DNA of 64,000 nt, from positions 1 through 64,000 of the forward strand of contig CALVJY010000009.1 of assembly GCA_944332455.1 (NCBI GenBank), written 5' to 3'. The notes under the pieces were generated by a model that saw only the letters and a list, made by a program, of their open reading frames with translations, was not told the DNA's origin and made no database searches. Shown here in pieces: positions 36,260-43,921 of this stretch. The DNA is from an uncultured Clostridia bacterium (lineage in GTDB: Bacteria; Bacillota; Clostridia; Christensenellales; HGM11417). How positions within the stretch are numbered: the stretch's first letter is position 1; each line of letters opens with the position of its first letter. Position numbers and translations under genes: made by a program.

Positions 36260-36994
36260 TCAGTTCCCTCCGGTCCGCCGGCGGAGCACCTCGAACACGG
36301 CCACCCCGCAGGCCACCGAGGCGTTCAGAGAGTTGACTTTTCCCCGCATGGGGATGCTGACCACCCGGTCGCAGTGCCTACGCACCAGGGGGCGGATGCC
36401 CTTCCCCTCGCCGCCGACGACCAGGGCCAGCGGGCCGCCGAGGTCGGTCCCCCAGATGGGTTCGCCGTCGGCCTCCAGCCCGGCCGTCCACAGTCCGGCC
36501 TCCTTCAGGGCGTCCAGCTCGGCCGCCAGATTGACGGCGCGGGCGATCTTTAAGTGGTTGCAGGCCCCGGCCGAGACCCGCATGACCGTTTCGTTGACCT
36601 TGGCGCTCCGGTGCTCGGGGATGATCAGCCCGTGCACGCCGGCGCACTCGCACACCCGGATGACGCTGCCCAGATTGTGGGGGTCCTCCACCCCGTCCAG
36701 CAGCACCACAAAGGGATCCTCCCCCCGCTCCCGGGCCAGCGCCAAAATCTCCTCGGCCGAGGCATAGGAAAAGTCCGGCGAAAGGGCCAGAAATCCCTGA
36801 TGCCGGCCGGTCAGGCTCTGACGGTCCAGCGCCTCCCGGGGGGCAAAGGTCACCGGGATCCCCTTTTCCCGGGCCTGCCGGAAGATGGTCCCGCCGATCC
36901 CGCCCCGTTCGGCTCCCCGTTCGATGAGCAGTTTGTCGATGGCCGTGCCCGCCCTCAGGGCCTCCAGCACGGCGTTCTTTCCTTCGATCTGCAT
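36260..36994 (-). CDS. rlmB: 23S rRNA 2'-O-methyltransferase RlmB (SpoU family)
   Basis: A 244-residue SPOUT methyltransferase. A substrate-binding N-domain (IEGKNAVLEALRAG) is followed by motif 1 LDGVEDPHNLGSVIRVCECAGVHGLI, motif 2 LVVGGEGKGIRPLVRRHCD and motif 3 IPMRGKVNSLNASVACGVAVFEVLRR, which form the knotted SAM site. The E. coli enzyme methylates G2251 of 23S rRNA. It sits between thyX and sigH in a likely long operon. Confidence 0.95.
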   Translation of the reverse strand: MQIEGKNAVLEALRAGTAIDKLLIERGAERGGIGGTIFRQAREKGIPVTFAPREALDRQSLTGRHQGFLALSPDFSYASAEEILALARERGEDPFVVLLDGVEDPHNLGSVIRVCECAGVHGLIIPEHRSAKVNETVMRVSAGACNHLKIARAVNLAAELDALKEAGLWTAGLEADGEPIWGTDLGGPLALVVGGEGKGIRPLVRRHCDRVVSIPMRGKVNSLNASVACGVAVFEVLRRRTGGN

Positions 36995-37008
36995 AGCTTA
37001 CCCGCGGA

Positions 37009-37749
37009 TCACGCGTTTTTCGTCGTCTTTTCGGCAAGGGCCTTCTGCCTGGCCCGGACCTCGTCGGCCCGGCCGCAGCTCATTCTCCCTTCCGAACAGG
37101 CCCCGCGCACGCAGGCCGGACCCGCATTTTTGAAGAGGGCGGGCGCCACGGTCAGGACCAGCTCCAGCATCTGCCAGGCCATCTCCCGGATCTCCCACTG
37201 GGCGCGGTTGCAGCACCGCAGGGAGAAAAAGTGCATCAGCTCCCGGGCGTTCATGGTCATGACCAGCTTGGTCTCGGCCGCGTTGGGCAGCACGAAGCGG
37301 GCGTCCTCGTTGCCCCGCTCCCCGGCCTCCAGCTTTTCGACCCAGCTCCGGTACCACCCGGCCATGGTCTCCATCTGCCGGCAGTACTCGGCTTTGGCCT
37401 CCTCGCCCAGGGCCTCGATCTTTGGGGGGATGACGTAGTTGAAATCTTTGACCCGGACGTAGCGCTGGGACTTGACCGAAAAGCTGGCGATGCGGTGGCG
37501 GGTCAGCTGGGCCAGCAGACTGCGGGAGACCCCCTCCACCCCGAAGGTGAAGGAGGCGTGCTCGATGGGCGAGAGATGGTTCATGTCCACCAGCTTTTGA
37601 ATGAATTTGGAGATATCCTTGCTCTCCACCCCCTCCCGGATCTCGGCGATGCCGGCGTCCGAGTAGCACAGCTTGGCCGCGGTGGCCACCACGACCTCGG
37701 GGTTGGATGTGTATTGCAAAAGTTCGGTTTTGACTTTGACCTGTCCCAT
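37009..37749 (-). CDS. thyX: Flavin-dependent thymidylate synthase
   Basis: A 246-residue ThyX that makes dTMP from dUMP using FAD, NADPH and methylene-folate. The ThyX motif is RHRIASFSVKS (RHRx7S), followed by SQRYV; HLSPIEHASFTF and ARELMHFFSLRCCNRAQWEIREMA are also typical. The ATG at 37749 follows AAGGAGGACATC; the frame extends upstream without family sequence. The cell is therefore likely ThyA-independent. It lies between mrnC and rlmB. Confidence 0.96.
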   Translation of the reverse strand: MGQVKVKTELLQYTSNPEVVVATAAKLCYSDAGIAEIREGVESKDISKFIQKLVDMNHLSPIEHASFTFGVEGVSRSLLAQLTRHRIASFSVKSQRYVRVKDFNYVIPPKIEALGEEAKAEYCRQMETMAGWYRSWVEKLEAGERGNEDARFVLPNAAETKLVMTMNARELMHFFSLRCCNRAQWEIREMAWQMLELVLTVAPALFKNAGPACVRGACSEGRMSCGRADEVRARQKALAEKTTKNA

Positions 37750-37778
37750 GATGTCCTCCTTGGTTTCCGCCCTTCCCG

Positions 37779-37847
37779 TGTCTGGCCGGCCGGTACGCGG
37801 TCCCGCAGGAACGAGCGGGACGGGGATTCGGCCCTTCCGGCCAGACA
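37779..37847. repeat. Nested inverted repeat between mrnC and thyX
   Basis: Outer 11-bp arms TGTCTGGCCGG (37779) and CCGGCCAGACA (37837) enclose an inner stem GTCCCGC / GCGGGAC. The arm motif GTCTGGCCGG recurs near 15140 and 32368 beside similar GCGCCG palindromes, so this looks like one member of a dispersed family. It lies in the 201-base mrnC-thyX gap. Confidence 0.7.
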
Positions 37848-37950
37848 AAGCTCCCGATCCCGAGAAAATCCGCCCCGTCTGCCGGCTGTGATGAAAATTT
37901 TCTGCCTTCGGGCCGGTTTGCCCGGACAAGGGGTAAGACTTTTTTGCCTT

Positions 37951-38394
37951 TCAGCGCTTTCCGGCCCGGGGATCGGAGCCGGCCCCTTCGGGGGCTTCCG
38001 GCCCGGCCTCGGCCAGACTCTGGGTCAGCAGCCATTCCAGCCGTTCCTGCTGCCCGGTCAGAAAGAGATAGCCTGCCAGCGCCTCAAAGCCGGTGGCCTT
38101 GCGGTAGTCCCCCGCCGTGGCGTGCTTGGCCAGCTGGGTGTTTTTGGTGTTGCGGCCCCGCTTTAAGATCTCCCGCTCCCGCTCCGGCAATTGGTCGAAG
38201 ACCCGCTCGTAGGTCCGGGCCTGGCTGGCCGCATTGACGACGCCGGCGGCGGCATGGTGAAGGTCCACCGCCTTCCCCGGGTGCGCCCGGAGCAGGTGAT
38301 CCCGCACGAACAGGGTGTGCACGGCGTCCCCCAGAAAGGCCAGCGAGAGCAGGTTGATCCGCTCGGCCTCCTCGGGCGAGAGGGGCTCTAGCAT
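37951..38394 (-). CDS. mrnC: Mini-ribonuclease 3
   Basis: A 147-residue stand-alone RNase III catalytic domain. The metal-binding signature is LLSLAFLGDAVHTLFVRDHLL, with the catalytic Asp; VDLHHAAAGVVNAASQA and RGRNTKNTQLAKHAT follow as in B. subtilis MrnC. It matures 23S rRNA 3' and 5' ends. Its ATG overlaps the end of the PHP gene by seven bases. The C-terminal 20 residues (Pro/Ala/Gly-rich) are not conserved. Confidence 0.92.
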   Translation of the reverse strand: MLEPLSPEEAERINLLSLAFLGDAVHTLFVRDHLLRAHPGKAVDLHHAAAGVVNAASQARTYERVFDQLPEREREILKRGRNTKNTQLAKHATAGDYRKATGFEALAGYLFLTGQQERLEWLLTQSLAEAGPEAPEGAGSDPRAGKR

Positions 38395-39668
38395 GAGCGG
38401 CCGATCTCGGCGAAGTGCCGGATGCGCTCCTCCAGATCGGGGAAGGCCTTTTCTGTCTTTGGGGTAAACATCCCGTCCTCGGGGTCCAATGTGGCCGCCT
38501 TTTCGTGGCCGATCAGCGCCCATGTGGACTGGATGAGGTTGGCGTAGGCGGGGTCTTTCAGGGCCTCGCACTCGAACTTCTGGCGGGGGGAATTGATGTC
38601 CTCGCCCGAGATCTCGAAAAAGGCCTTCTCCCGGCAGAGGCCGCGCAGGCGGTCCAGCTGTTCCCGGGTGTTGCGGGTGGGCATGTAGGCCACCGCCCAG
38701 ATGCCTTTGGCGGCCACCTCGGCGATGAGCTCGTCCAGAATGTCGTCCTCGAACTTCTGCGGCCGCTTGTCCCCGGTCACCGAGCCGCCCACGTCCCCGA
38801 GATAGGGGTAGGCCACGATGGCCCCGGCCTTCTGCGCCTCGGCCACCAGGGCCGAGATCTCGCAGGATTCCTCCTCGGCGTCGAGGTAGAAAAAGGAGGT
38901 GTCGCTCTTCAAGACCCCCAGCAGGTCGTACAGGTAGTGGGGGTTGTCCCCGTCCAGCAGGTAGCCGCGCACCTTGTCGGAGAGGGCGATCTTCAGTTCC
39001 CGGTCCAGAAAGTCCACCGTGCCCTGTCCCCGGCCGAAGCGGTCGGCGATCTTGACGGAGAGGGCGTACATCAGGTGGCGCTCGGTGACCGAGCCCCCCT
39101 CCCTCGCCATGGACAGCGGGAGTACGTCAGCCTCGAAATCCAGCCGGATGCCGAAAGACTCGAAGCGGTCGTTGATCTTTTTTACCATGCGGCGGTTGCG
39201 GTCGTTCCGGCGCTCCCGGTAGGGGGCCAGAAAGGCGTTCAGGCTGTCGATGTTCTGGTGGGGAATGCCGTGCACGGCAACGTAGCTGTGGTCGTTCTGG
39301 TCGGGGTTGTTGATCCGCCTGGAGCCCAGCCCCGGCAGCCGGAAGTGGCAGCGGAACTCAAAGCCCACGGTGGCGGCCGTGCCCAGGATGTCACAAGCGT
39401 TCAGGAATTCTCTGGCCCCGGACAGGGAGTCGTGATCCATGATCCCCATGGTCCCCAGCCCCGCCTGATAGGCGCAGAAAGCCGCCTTGACGGGCGAATA
39501 GGGAGAAAAGGAATAGATGGTGTGGATGTGGTTGTTGGCGTCGTTCTCGCGCAGGGCGGGCTTTGGGACCTTGCCCGCCTTCTCCAGCGCCTTCCAGGCG
39601 CGCAGAGCCTGCAGCCGAACTTCCCTGTCGGGGTGATTCATCTGTTCGATCAGCTTTGTCGGATTCAT
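38388..39668 (-). CDS. PHP-domain metal-dependent phosphoesterase
   Basis: A 426-residue protein with a PHP (polymerase and histidinol phosphatase) fold. Metal-binding motifs are NNHIHTIYSFSPY near residue 50 and GIMDHDSLSGA at about residue 80, with later histidines and Glu residues (GFEFRCHF, IPHQNI). The family hydrolyses phosphoesters; the substrate is unknown. The PHP core is interrupted by a helical insertion (about 150-270). It is the first gene of the long operon PHP-mrnC-thyX-rlmB-sigH, with a promoter upstream. The start at 39668 is set by AGAGAGGTCCGG. Confidence 0.85.
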   Translation of the reverse strand: MNPTKLIEQMNHPDREVRLQALRAWKALEKAGKVPKPALRENDANNHIHTIYSFSPYSPVKAAFCAYQAGLGTMGIMDHDSLSGAREFLNACDILGTAATVGFEFRCHFRLPGLGSRRINNPDQNDHSYVAVHGIPHQNIDSLNAFLAPYRERRNDRNRRMVKKINDRFESFGIRLDFEADVLPLSMAREGGSVTERHLMYALSVKIADRFGRGQGTVDFLDRELKIALSDKVRGYLLDGDNPHYLYDLLGVLKSDTSFFYLDAEEESCEISALVAEAQKAGAIVAYPYLGDVGGSVTGDKRPQKFEDDILDELIAEVAAKGIWAVAYMPTRNTREQLDRLRGLCREKAFFEISGEDINSPRQKFECEALKDPAYANLIQSTWALIGHEKAATLDPEDGMFTPKTEKAFPDLEERIRHFAEIGRSC

Positions 39669-39740
39669 CCGGACCTCTCTTTCCCGGCCTGACCGCTCTC
39701 CGGAAAGAGCGGCCCGCTGCGGTGATGTTGATTCCATATT

Positions 39741-39769
39741 AGTCTACCAAATTCTTGCCGAAAAGTCAA
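39741..39769 (-). promoter_or_regulatory. Promoter of the PHP-mrnC-thyX-rlmB-sigH operon
   Basis: TTGACT (39764-39769), 17-base spacer and TAGACT (39741-39746). Confidence 0.7.
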
Positions 39770-39797
39770 TAATTTACCATGGGCGAAGGCGGGTGCC

Positions 39798-39919
39798 GAA
39801 AAATAAGACCTGGCATAAAGCTTAAGCCCGCTGAAAATAAGGCGGGTATAAAAACTTAAGTCCGTCGGAAAATAAGGCCTGGCATCCAGCCCAAGTCCGC
39901 CGGAAAAAAAGGCAGGGCC
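39798..39919. repeat. 35-bp tandem repeat, 3.5 copies
   Basis: Units at 39798-39832, 39833-39867, 39868-39902 and a partial at 39903-39919 share GAAAATAAGG...CTTAAGTCCG. They lie just upstream of the PHP promoter. The larger gap 39669-40225 also contains a terminator (39939-39979) and two perfect hairpins near 40038-40062 (AGATCATCC/GGATGATCT) and 40196-40219 (CCGGGGAA/TTCCCCGG), but no gene. Confidence 0.85.
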
Positions 39920-39938
39920 GACGCACTTTTAAGGGGTC

Positions 39939-39979
39939 AAAAAAAGACCGGCCTCCCGAAGATGAGGAAAGGCCGGCCG
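39939..39979 (-). terminator. Terminator downstream of the thioesterase gene
   Basis: Minus-strand hairpin GGCCGGCCTTTCC / GGGAGGCCGGTC followed by TTTTTTTGACC. It is about 250 bases beyond the thioesterase stop codon and before the next promoter. Confidence 0.7.
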
Positions 39980-40225
39980 ATATGCGGATCCGATAAATCT
40001 TTTTTAAGACTAGCTGTGAAGAGTCAGACGAAAGAGAGATCATCCGGGGAGGATGATCTTGCAGGACACGTTGAGCAAAAAGGCTCCCCCGAAACTTCTG
40101 CGCCGGCAGTCTGCGGCCCGACCCGGGAGAAACCGCCGCAAGGCTCCGAAACAGCGGCCAAGAGCGAAAAACAGAGCCGAAAAGCTCTCCGGGCCGGGGA
40201 AAGAATCTCTTCCCCGGAACGGCGG

Positions 40226-40942
40226 TCAGAACAGGATCTCGCCCTTGGCCACCGTCCTGCCCTCCTTTTGCAGGGCAAACAGGTCGCCGCCCGCAGTCCC
40301 GCCCCTGCGGACGGAGAGCAGGTCTCCCTCGAAGGACTGGCTGACGTAGACGATCTCCATCTCCCGGACGGGGCGATCCTGAAGCTCGGCGACCGAATAG
40401 GTGTCCAGCATGAAGCGGATATACTCGATGTTGTTGGTGTGCCGGGTAAAGTCGATGTTGGTGTACTTCACCTGCACCTGCGCGACCTCGGGCAGATCCT
40501 CGCAGTCCAGGCGGGTAAAGGGCAAATCGACCTCCCCCTGCTCGGCTGCGGCGGCGCCGTCAAAGCCGAAGGAGGAAAACCGCCGGATCCTGCCGGTCTG
40601 AAGATCCAGGGCGCAGAGTTCCACCCGGGAACAGGCGCATAATTCCCCCTTTTCGTCCCGGATCTCCACGTCCGCGTTGGCCGTGATCGGCGTGGCCGAA
40701 GACAGAAAGCACACGGTGGAAAACTCCTGTCCCCAGCCAAGGTCCTTAAACCGCCGGATCCGGTTTTTGACAAAGACCCAGGCCGCGTTGTGCCGGTTCC
40801 GCATGGTGATGTTGTCTGCATTCAGCTCCCCCAGCATGGCGGTAACGGCGTCCTCCACCACCTGGAAGACGCCGATGACCGACAGATTGGCCTGGGGATC
40901 GGTCAGACTTGCGGTGACCGTCCGCTTGCGAACGCTCTTCAT
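40226..40942 (-). CDS. Acyl-ACP thioesterase
   Basis: A 238-residue member of the acyl-ACP thioesterase (FatA-like) family, a double hotdog fold that releases fatty acids from acyl carrier protein. The second hotdog contains the catalytic segment NIDFTRHTNNIEYIRFMLDTY (Asn-His dyad region), preceded by VQVKYT. The first hotdog has HNAAWVFVKNRIRRF. The start at 40942 follows AGGAAGTC. It has its own promoter and is a single-gene unit. Chain length preference is unknown. Confidence 0.88.
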   Translation of the reverse strand: MKSVRKRTVTASLTDPQANLSVIGVFQVVEDAVTAMLGELNADNITMRNRHNAAWVFVKNRIRRFKDLGWGQEFSTVCFLSSATPITANADVEIRDEKGELCACSRVELCALDLQTGRIRRFSSFGFDGAAAAEQGEVDLPFTRLDCEDLPEVAQVQVKYTNIDFTRHTNNIEYIRFMLDTYSVAELQDRPVREMEIVYVSQSFEGDLLSVRRGGTAGGDLFALQKEGRTVAKGEILF

Positions 40943-41040
40943 GACTTCCTTTGTCCCTCGCACCGGGCCGGACCTCGGGCGCTGCCGGATCCGCCCTCTT
41001 TTTTCTCCCTCTCCGAGAGGGGCCGAAAAAGGCTCATTTC

Positions 41041-41070
41041 ATTGTAGCACGATGGCCGCGGAAATGTCAA
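41041..41070 (-). promoter_or_regulatory. Promoter of the thioesterase gene
   Basis: Perfect TTGACA (41065-41070), 18-base spacer, TACAAT (41041-41046). Confidence 0.8.
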
Positions 41071-41120
41071 GTTTTTCGTAAAAATTTTTTTTCAAAGCGC
41101 CTGAAACGCCCCTTGCGGGT

Positions 41121-41337
41121 ATTTGCCTAGCGGCGGTTTTATTTGCCTTCGGCAAGTTATATTTGCCTGACGGCAAGTTTTATTTTGCTGTCGCAAAGTG
41201 TTATTTCTCCCTTCGGGAGAAGTTGTGGACTTATCCGCAACTTTGGCCAGGGGCCAAAATATCACGCAGGCCTGCATATCACTTTCAGCCGTAAGGCTGA
41301 AAATATAACTTTGACGGTAAGTCAAAATATAACCACG
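41121..41337. repeat. Hairpin array 1
   Basis: A run of short perfect hairpins joined by ATATCAC/ATATAAC-type linkers. Order on the plus strand: TTGCC-TTCG-GGCAA type, TTGCC-TGAC-GGCAA, TTTGC-TGTC-GCAAA, TTCTCCC-TTC-GGGAGAA, GTTGTGGACTTATCCGCAAC, TTGGCC-AGG-GGCCAA, GCAGGCCTGC, TTTCAGCC-GTAA-GGCTGAAA, TTTGAC-GGTAA-GTCAAA. It is in the 3' region of the lipoprotein gene at 41621 and before the thioesterase promoter. No protein is encoded. Confidence 0.9.
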
Positions 41338-41392
41338 TTTGAGGCGCTCCTTGAACGCCCGAAACCTGTGACCGCGGATCAAAATATAACCG

Positions 41393-41610
41393 AGTTTTAT
41401 TTGCCTTCGGCAAGTGATATGCCTTCGGCGTGTTATTTTGCTTCGCAAAGTTTTATTTCTCCCTGTGGGAGAAGTTGTGGTTTTATCCACAACTTTGGCC
41501 AAAGGCCAAAATATCACTTTCAGCCGCAAGGCTGAAAATATCACTTTGACGATAAGTCAAAATATCACTTTGGCCAAGGGCCAAAATATAACTTTGACCT
41601 TTGGTCAAAA
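41393..41610. repeat. Hairpin array 2
   Basis: Same stem order as array 1 with different loops: TTGCC-TTC-GGCAA, TGCC-TTC-GGCG, TTTGC-TTC-GCAAA, TTCTCCC-TGT-GGGAGAA, GTTGTGG-TTTT-ATCCACAAC, TTTGGCC-AAA-GGCCAAA, TTTCAGCC-GCAA-GGCTGAAA, TTTGAC-GATAA-GTCAAA, then an extra TTTGGCC pair and a TTTGACC pair. The central hairpin contains a perfect TTATCCACA (41483-41491). It begins about ten bases past the stop codon of the lipoprotein gene at 41621. Confidence 0.9.
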
Positions 41611-41620
41611 TTCCCCCCTT

Positions 41621-42316
41621 TCAGCTCTGGCTCTGGATCTCCGTTCCCCCCTCCCGGACGTCGTAGAGCACGGCGAACATGCCGCCCTGGCGGTCGCAGA
41701 TCAGCACGTGCCAGAACAGTTTCCCATCCGGGCGCTCGGCCAGCCGGACCTGGATCTCGCAGGCATACTCCCCGTTCTGCAGGGTGCCGGCCAAAGGCTC
41801 GGCCAGATCGGCCAGGCCCTTGCGGAAGGCCTCCTCCATGGTCATGTCCCCCTCCTGCCGCAGGGTGCGGACGGTCACGTCCTCGTCATAGTGCTGCCCG
41901 GTGACGTTGATCTGGGCGGCCCCGGACGACAGGTCGGCCTCGGGAATGTCGGCGGCGTACTGCCCGTTGTAGGGGTGGCGGGCCAGCACGGCGGTAAAGG
42001 TCTGCCCCCCGGCCGCCAGTCGGGCGGTCAGTTGGTCGGCCTCCTCGGTGTCGAACTTGGGGGTGACGATGACCAGACAGTAGGCCGTCAGCGGATTGGC
42101 GGTCCCGTCCAGCGCATAGGGGTCCTCCCGCTGGCCCAGATAGACGGTGATCGAAAAGTGCTCGCTCTCCCCGACCAGAACGTCTTCCCGGGTCTCGGAG
42201 AGCACTTTGCGGGGCTGCGCGTACTCGTCTCCGCAGGCCTGCAGAAGGCCCAGCGAGACCAGCGAGAGCAGCGCGACCCACAGAATGACAGAGAGGCGGC
42301 GGATGTGTTTCAGCAT
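41621..42316 (-). CDS. Uncharacterised lipoprotein
   Basis: A 231-residue lipoprotein of unknown function. The signal peptide (MLKHIRRLSVILWVALLSLV-like) ends in lipobox LQAC. The mature part is a single mixed alpha/beta region without a family I recognise; it starts with a short charged stretch (DEYAQPRKVL). The ATG at 42316 follows AAGGGGAAG. The gene is monocistronic in appearance: hairpin arrays begin right after its stop codon. Confidence 0.8.
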   Translation of the reverse strand: MLKHIRRLSVILWVALLSLVSLGLLQACGDEYAQPRKVLSETREDVLVGESEHFSITVYLGQREDPYALDGTANPLTAYCLVIVTPKFDTEEADQLTARLAAGGQTFTAVLARHPYNGQYAADIPEADLSSGAAQINVTGQHYDEDVTVRTLRQEGDMTMEEAFRKGLADLAEPLAGTLQNGEYACEIQVRLAERPDGKLFWHVLICDRQGGMFAVLYDVREGGTEIQSQS

Positions 42317-42408
42317 AAAAAAACTTCCCCTTGGCAGATTTACTACCAATCTATGAGGAAGTCTTTTTCTTTATGCCTGTTTCGCGGCGGAGCGGCGGAC
42401 CCGGTTTT

Positions 42409-42531
42409 CTAGGCGGTTTCCAAAAGCAGACTGAAGAAGGTGAGGCCCAGCACCGCCAGCAGATAAAGGAAGCCAAGTCCGGTCAGAATGGCCGTGATCA
42501 GCCGGATGGTTTTGGCCCTGCCGCCTTGGCT
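42409..42531 (-). pseudogene. In-frame remnant duplicating the C-terminus of the upstream membrane protein
   Basis: Directly after the stop codon of the 42532-42978 gene, and in the same frame, 40 codons read SQGGRAKTIRLITAILTGLG... and end in TAG at 42409. This aligns with the final residues of that gene (GQGGGAAKVQRIILGVLTGLS...): QGG, a basic segment, then IxxxILTGLxxLxLL. It has no start codon or ribosome site, so it is a decayed tandem duplicate of the 3' end or an old C-terminus cut off by a stop. Confidence 0.65.
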
Positions 42532-42978
42532 TCAGCTGAACAAGCTGCTCACCAGGGTGATGAGCAAAAACAGCAGGCTGAGGCCGGTCAGGACCCCGAG
42601 AATGATCCGCTGCACTTTGGCGGCTCCCCCGCCCTGTCCGGTCCGCACGGCCAGATGGGCAAAGACAAAGCCCAGCGCCCCGAAGACCGTGAACACGATG
42701 GCGCCCAGCAGAATGAAGACGGCAATGGCCACGGCGACGGCCACCCCGGCCGCCAAAGCCCCGAAAAAAGTGCTCTGGGAGGTGTCCAGCCCGTCCAGCA
42801 GCTGCGCGACCAGCAGGACGGTCAGCAAAACGGTGACCGCCTGCAGTCCCAAAAAGACCCAGCCCGCCAGATAAAATCCTTTTTTTCTCCGCACGGGAGG
42901 CGCCGCGGTCCCGGCCGAAAATTCCGGCTCCGGCCCGACCCGTTCCTCCTGTTCCGGCCTCATGTCCCGTTCATCCAT
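42532..42978 (-). CDS. Small membrane protein of unknown function
   Basis: A 148-residue protein with a charged N-terminus of about 32 residues and three hydrophobic segments (about 34-58, 70-105 and 122-146). No family is recognised; the hydrophobic pattern and short loops resemble DUF4190-like Gram-positive membrane proteins only loosely. A 40-codon copy of its C-terminal segment follows in frame after the stop. It lies between lipoprotein genes on the same strand. Confidence 0.7.
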   Translation of the reverse strand: MDERDMRPEQEERVGPEPEFSAGTAAPPVRRKKGFYLAGWVFLGLQAVTVLLTVLLVAQLLDGLDTSQSTFFGALAAGVAVAVAIAVFILLGAIVFTVFGALGFVFAHLAVRTGQGGGAAKVQRIILGVLTGLSLLFLLITLVSSLFS

Positions 42979-43002
42979 AACTAATTCTCTCTTTACACTT
43001 TA

Positions 43003-43461
43003 TCAAATTACTGTGAGAAACAAACGGACCCTTCTGTAGTGCCACAGAGTAGAAGAACTGTCCGCTGAACAACGAATCATATAGGTTCCTCGGTCTAGGA
43101 TACTTTCTACCTTATGTTGCTTTCCGTTCAAATCCGTATATAAATATGACTCAATTTCAAATACATTGGGGCCGGAATGATCCGGAGAGACCCACGTAAG
43201 CTTCCCTTGCAAACAATAAGCGTCCACAATGATTCTGAATGCCTTGCCGGTGTATTCGATCTCATCGTGGATCTCATCCGTACCGACCGGGAAAACCCAC
43301 GTCCGAGAGGTAGACTCAGTATAAGGCGGTATTGTCCGAGTGGTGCTTTTCAGCCGAATGCTGACATCTCTTTTCCCGTCACACCCGGCAAGCGGCAGAC
43401 AGACCGCCGACAGCAGCAGCGCCACCGCCAGCAGGCTGACCGCCCGTTTCAATGCTTTCAT
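43003..43461 (-). CDS. Uncharacterised lipoprotein, copy 2
   Basis: A 152-residue lipoprotein (lipobox PLAGC, Cys27) of unknown function. It is a tandem paralogue of the next gene upstream (43487-43921). Signal peptides are nearly identical (MKALKRAVSLLAVALLLSA), while the mature parts match only in pattern: RLK/RLG...W-FPVGTdEIHdEIeYTGk, a Tyr-rich middle and ...STLWHxRxxRLxxTV at the end. The mature part is AT-richer than the signal peptide coding region. The C-terminal strand-rich domain is not recognised. Confidence 0.75.
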   Translation of the reverse strand: MKALKRAVSLLAVALLLSAVCLPLAGCDGKRDVSIRLKSTTRTIPPYTESTSRTWVFPVGTDEIHDEIEYTGKAFRIIVDAYCLQGKLTWVSPDHSGPNVFEIESYLYTDLNGKQHKVESILDRGTYMIRCSADSSSTLWHYRRVRLFLTVI

Positions 43462-43486
43462 GTTTCCCTCCTCCTCTTTTGATGTT

Positions 43487-43921
43487 TTAAACTACTGTGA
43501 TGTACAGGCGAATTGTTCTCGCATGCCATAAAGTACTCTCTGAAGCTGCTCTGCAATAAAATATATAACTCCCTTTGCCTGGAATGACGCGTGGCTCACT
43601 TTGCTGTCCGCTTTCATCCGTAAAGAGGGACGAAGTATAAAAGACATTTTTCCCCTGTGGAGCAAACCATTGGGCTTCTCCATGGAAGCGATAGCCCTCC
43701 ACAAAAATCCGGATCTCTTCACCGGTGTAAGTGATTTCCGTGTGAATCTCTTCAGTCCCGACCGGAAAATCCCAGTGTCGGAATACCCAACCGCTTTCGG
43801 TTTCAGCGCCCAACCGGATGACGATATCTTTTTTCCCATCGCACCCGGCAAGCGGCAGACAGGCCGCCGACAGCAGCAGCGCCACCGCCAGCAGACTGAC
43901 CGCCCGTTTCAATGCCTTCAT
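43487..43921 (-). CDS. Uncharacterised lipoprotein, copy 1
   Basis: A 144-residue lipoprotein with lipobox PLAGC (Cys27). It shares with its downstream neighbour the signal peptide almost base for base, and weakly the mature domain (DFPVGTEEIHTEITYTGEEIRIFVEGY; ESTLWHARTIRLYITVV). A strong promoter lies 65 bases upstream, and the downstream copy starts 25 bases after its stop, so the pair is one transcript. Function is unknown. Confidence 0.75.
   Translation of the reverse strand: MKALKRAVSLLAVALLLSAACLPLAGCDGKKDIVIRLGAETESGWVFRHWDFPVGTEEIHTEITYTGEEIRIFVEGYRFHGEAQWFAPQGKNVFYTSSLFTDESGQQSEPRVIPGKGSYIFYCRAASESTLWHARTIRLYITVV

Noticed and set aside
41092-41610. CRISPR array
   Set aside because: Hairpins differ from each other in sequence, there are no constant direct repeats with unique spacers, and no cas gene is near.
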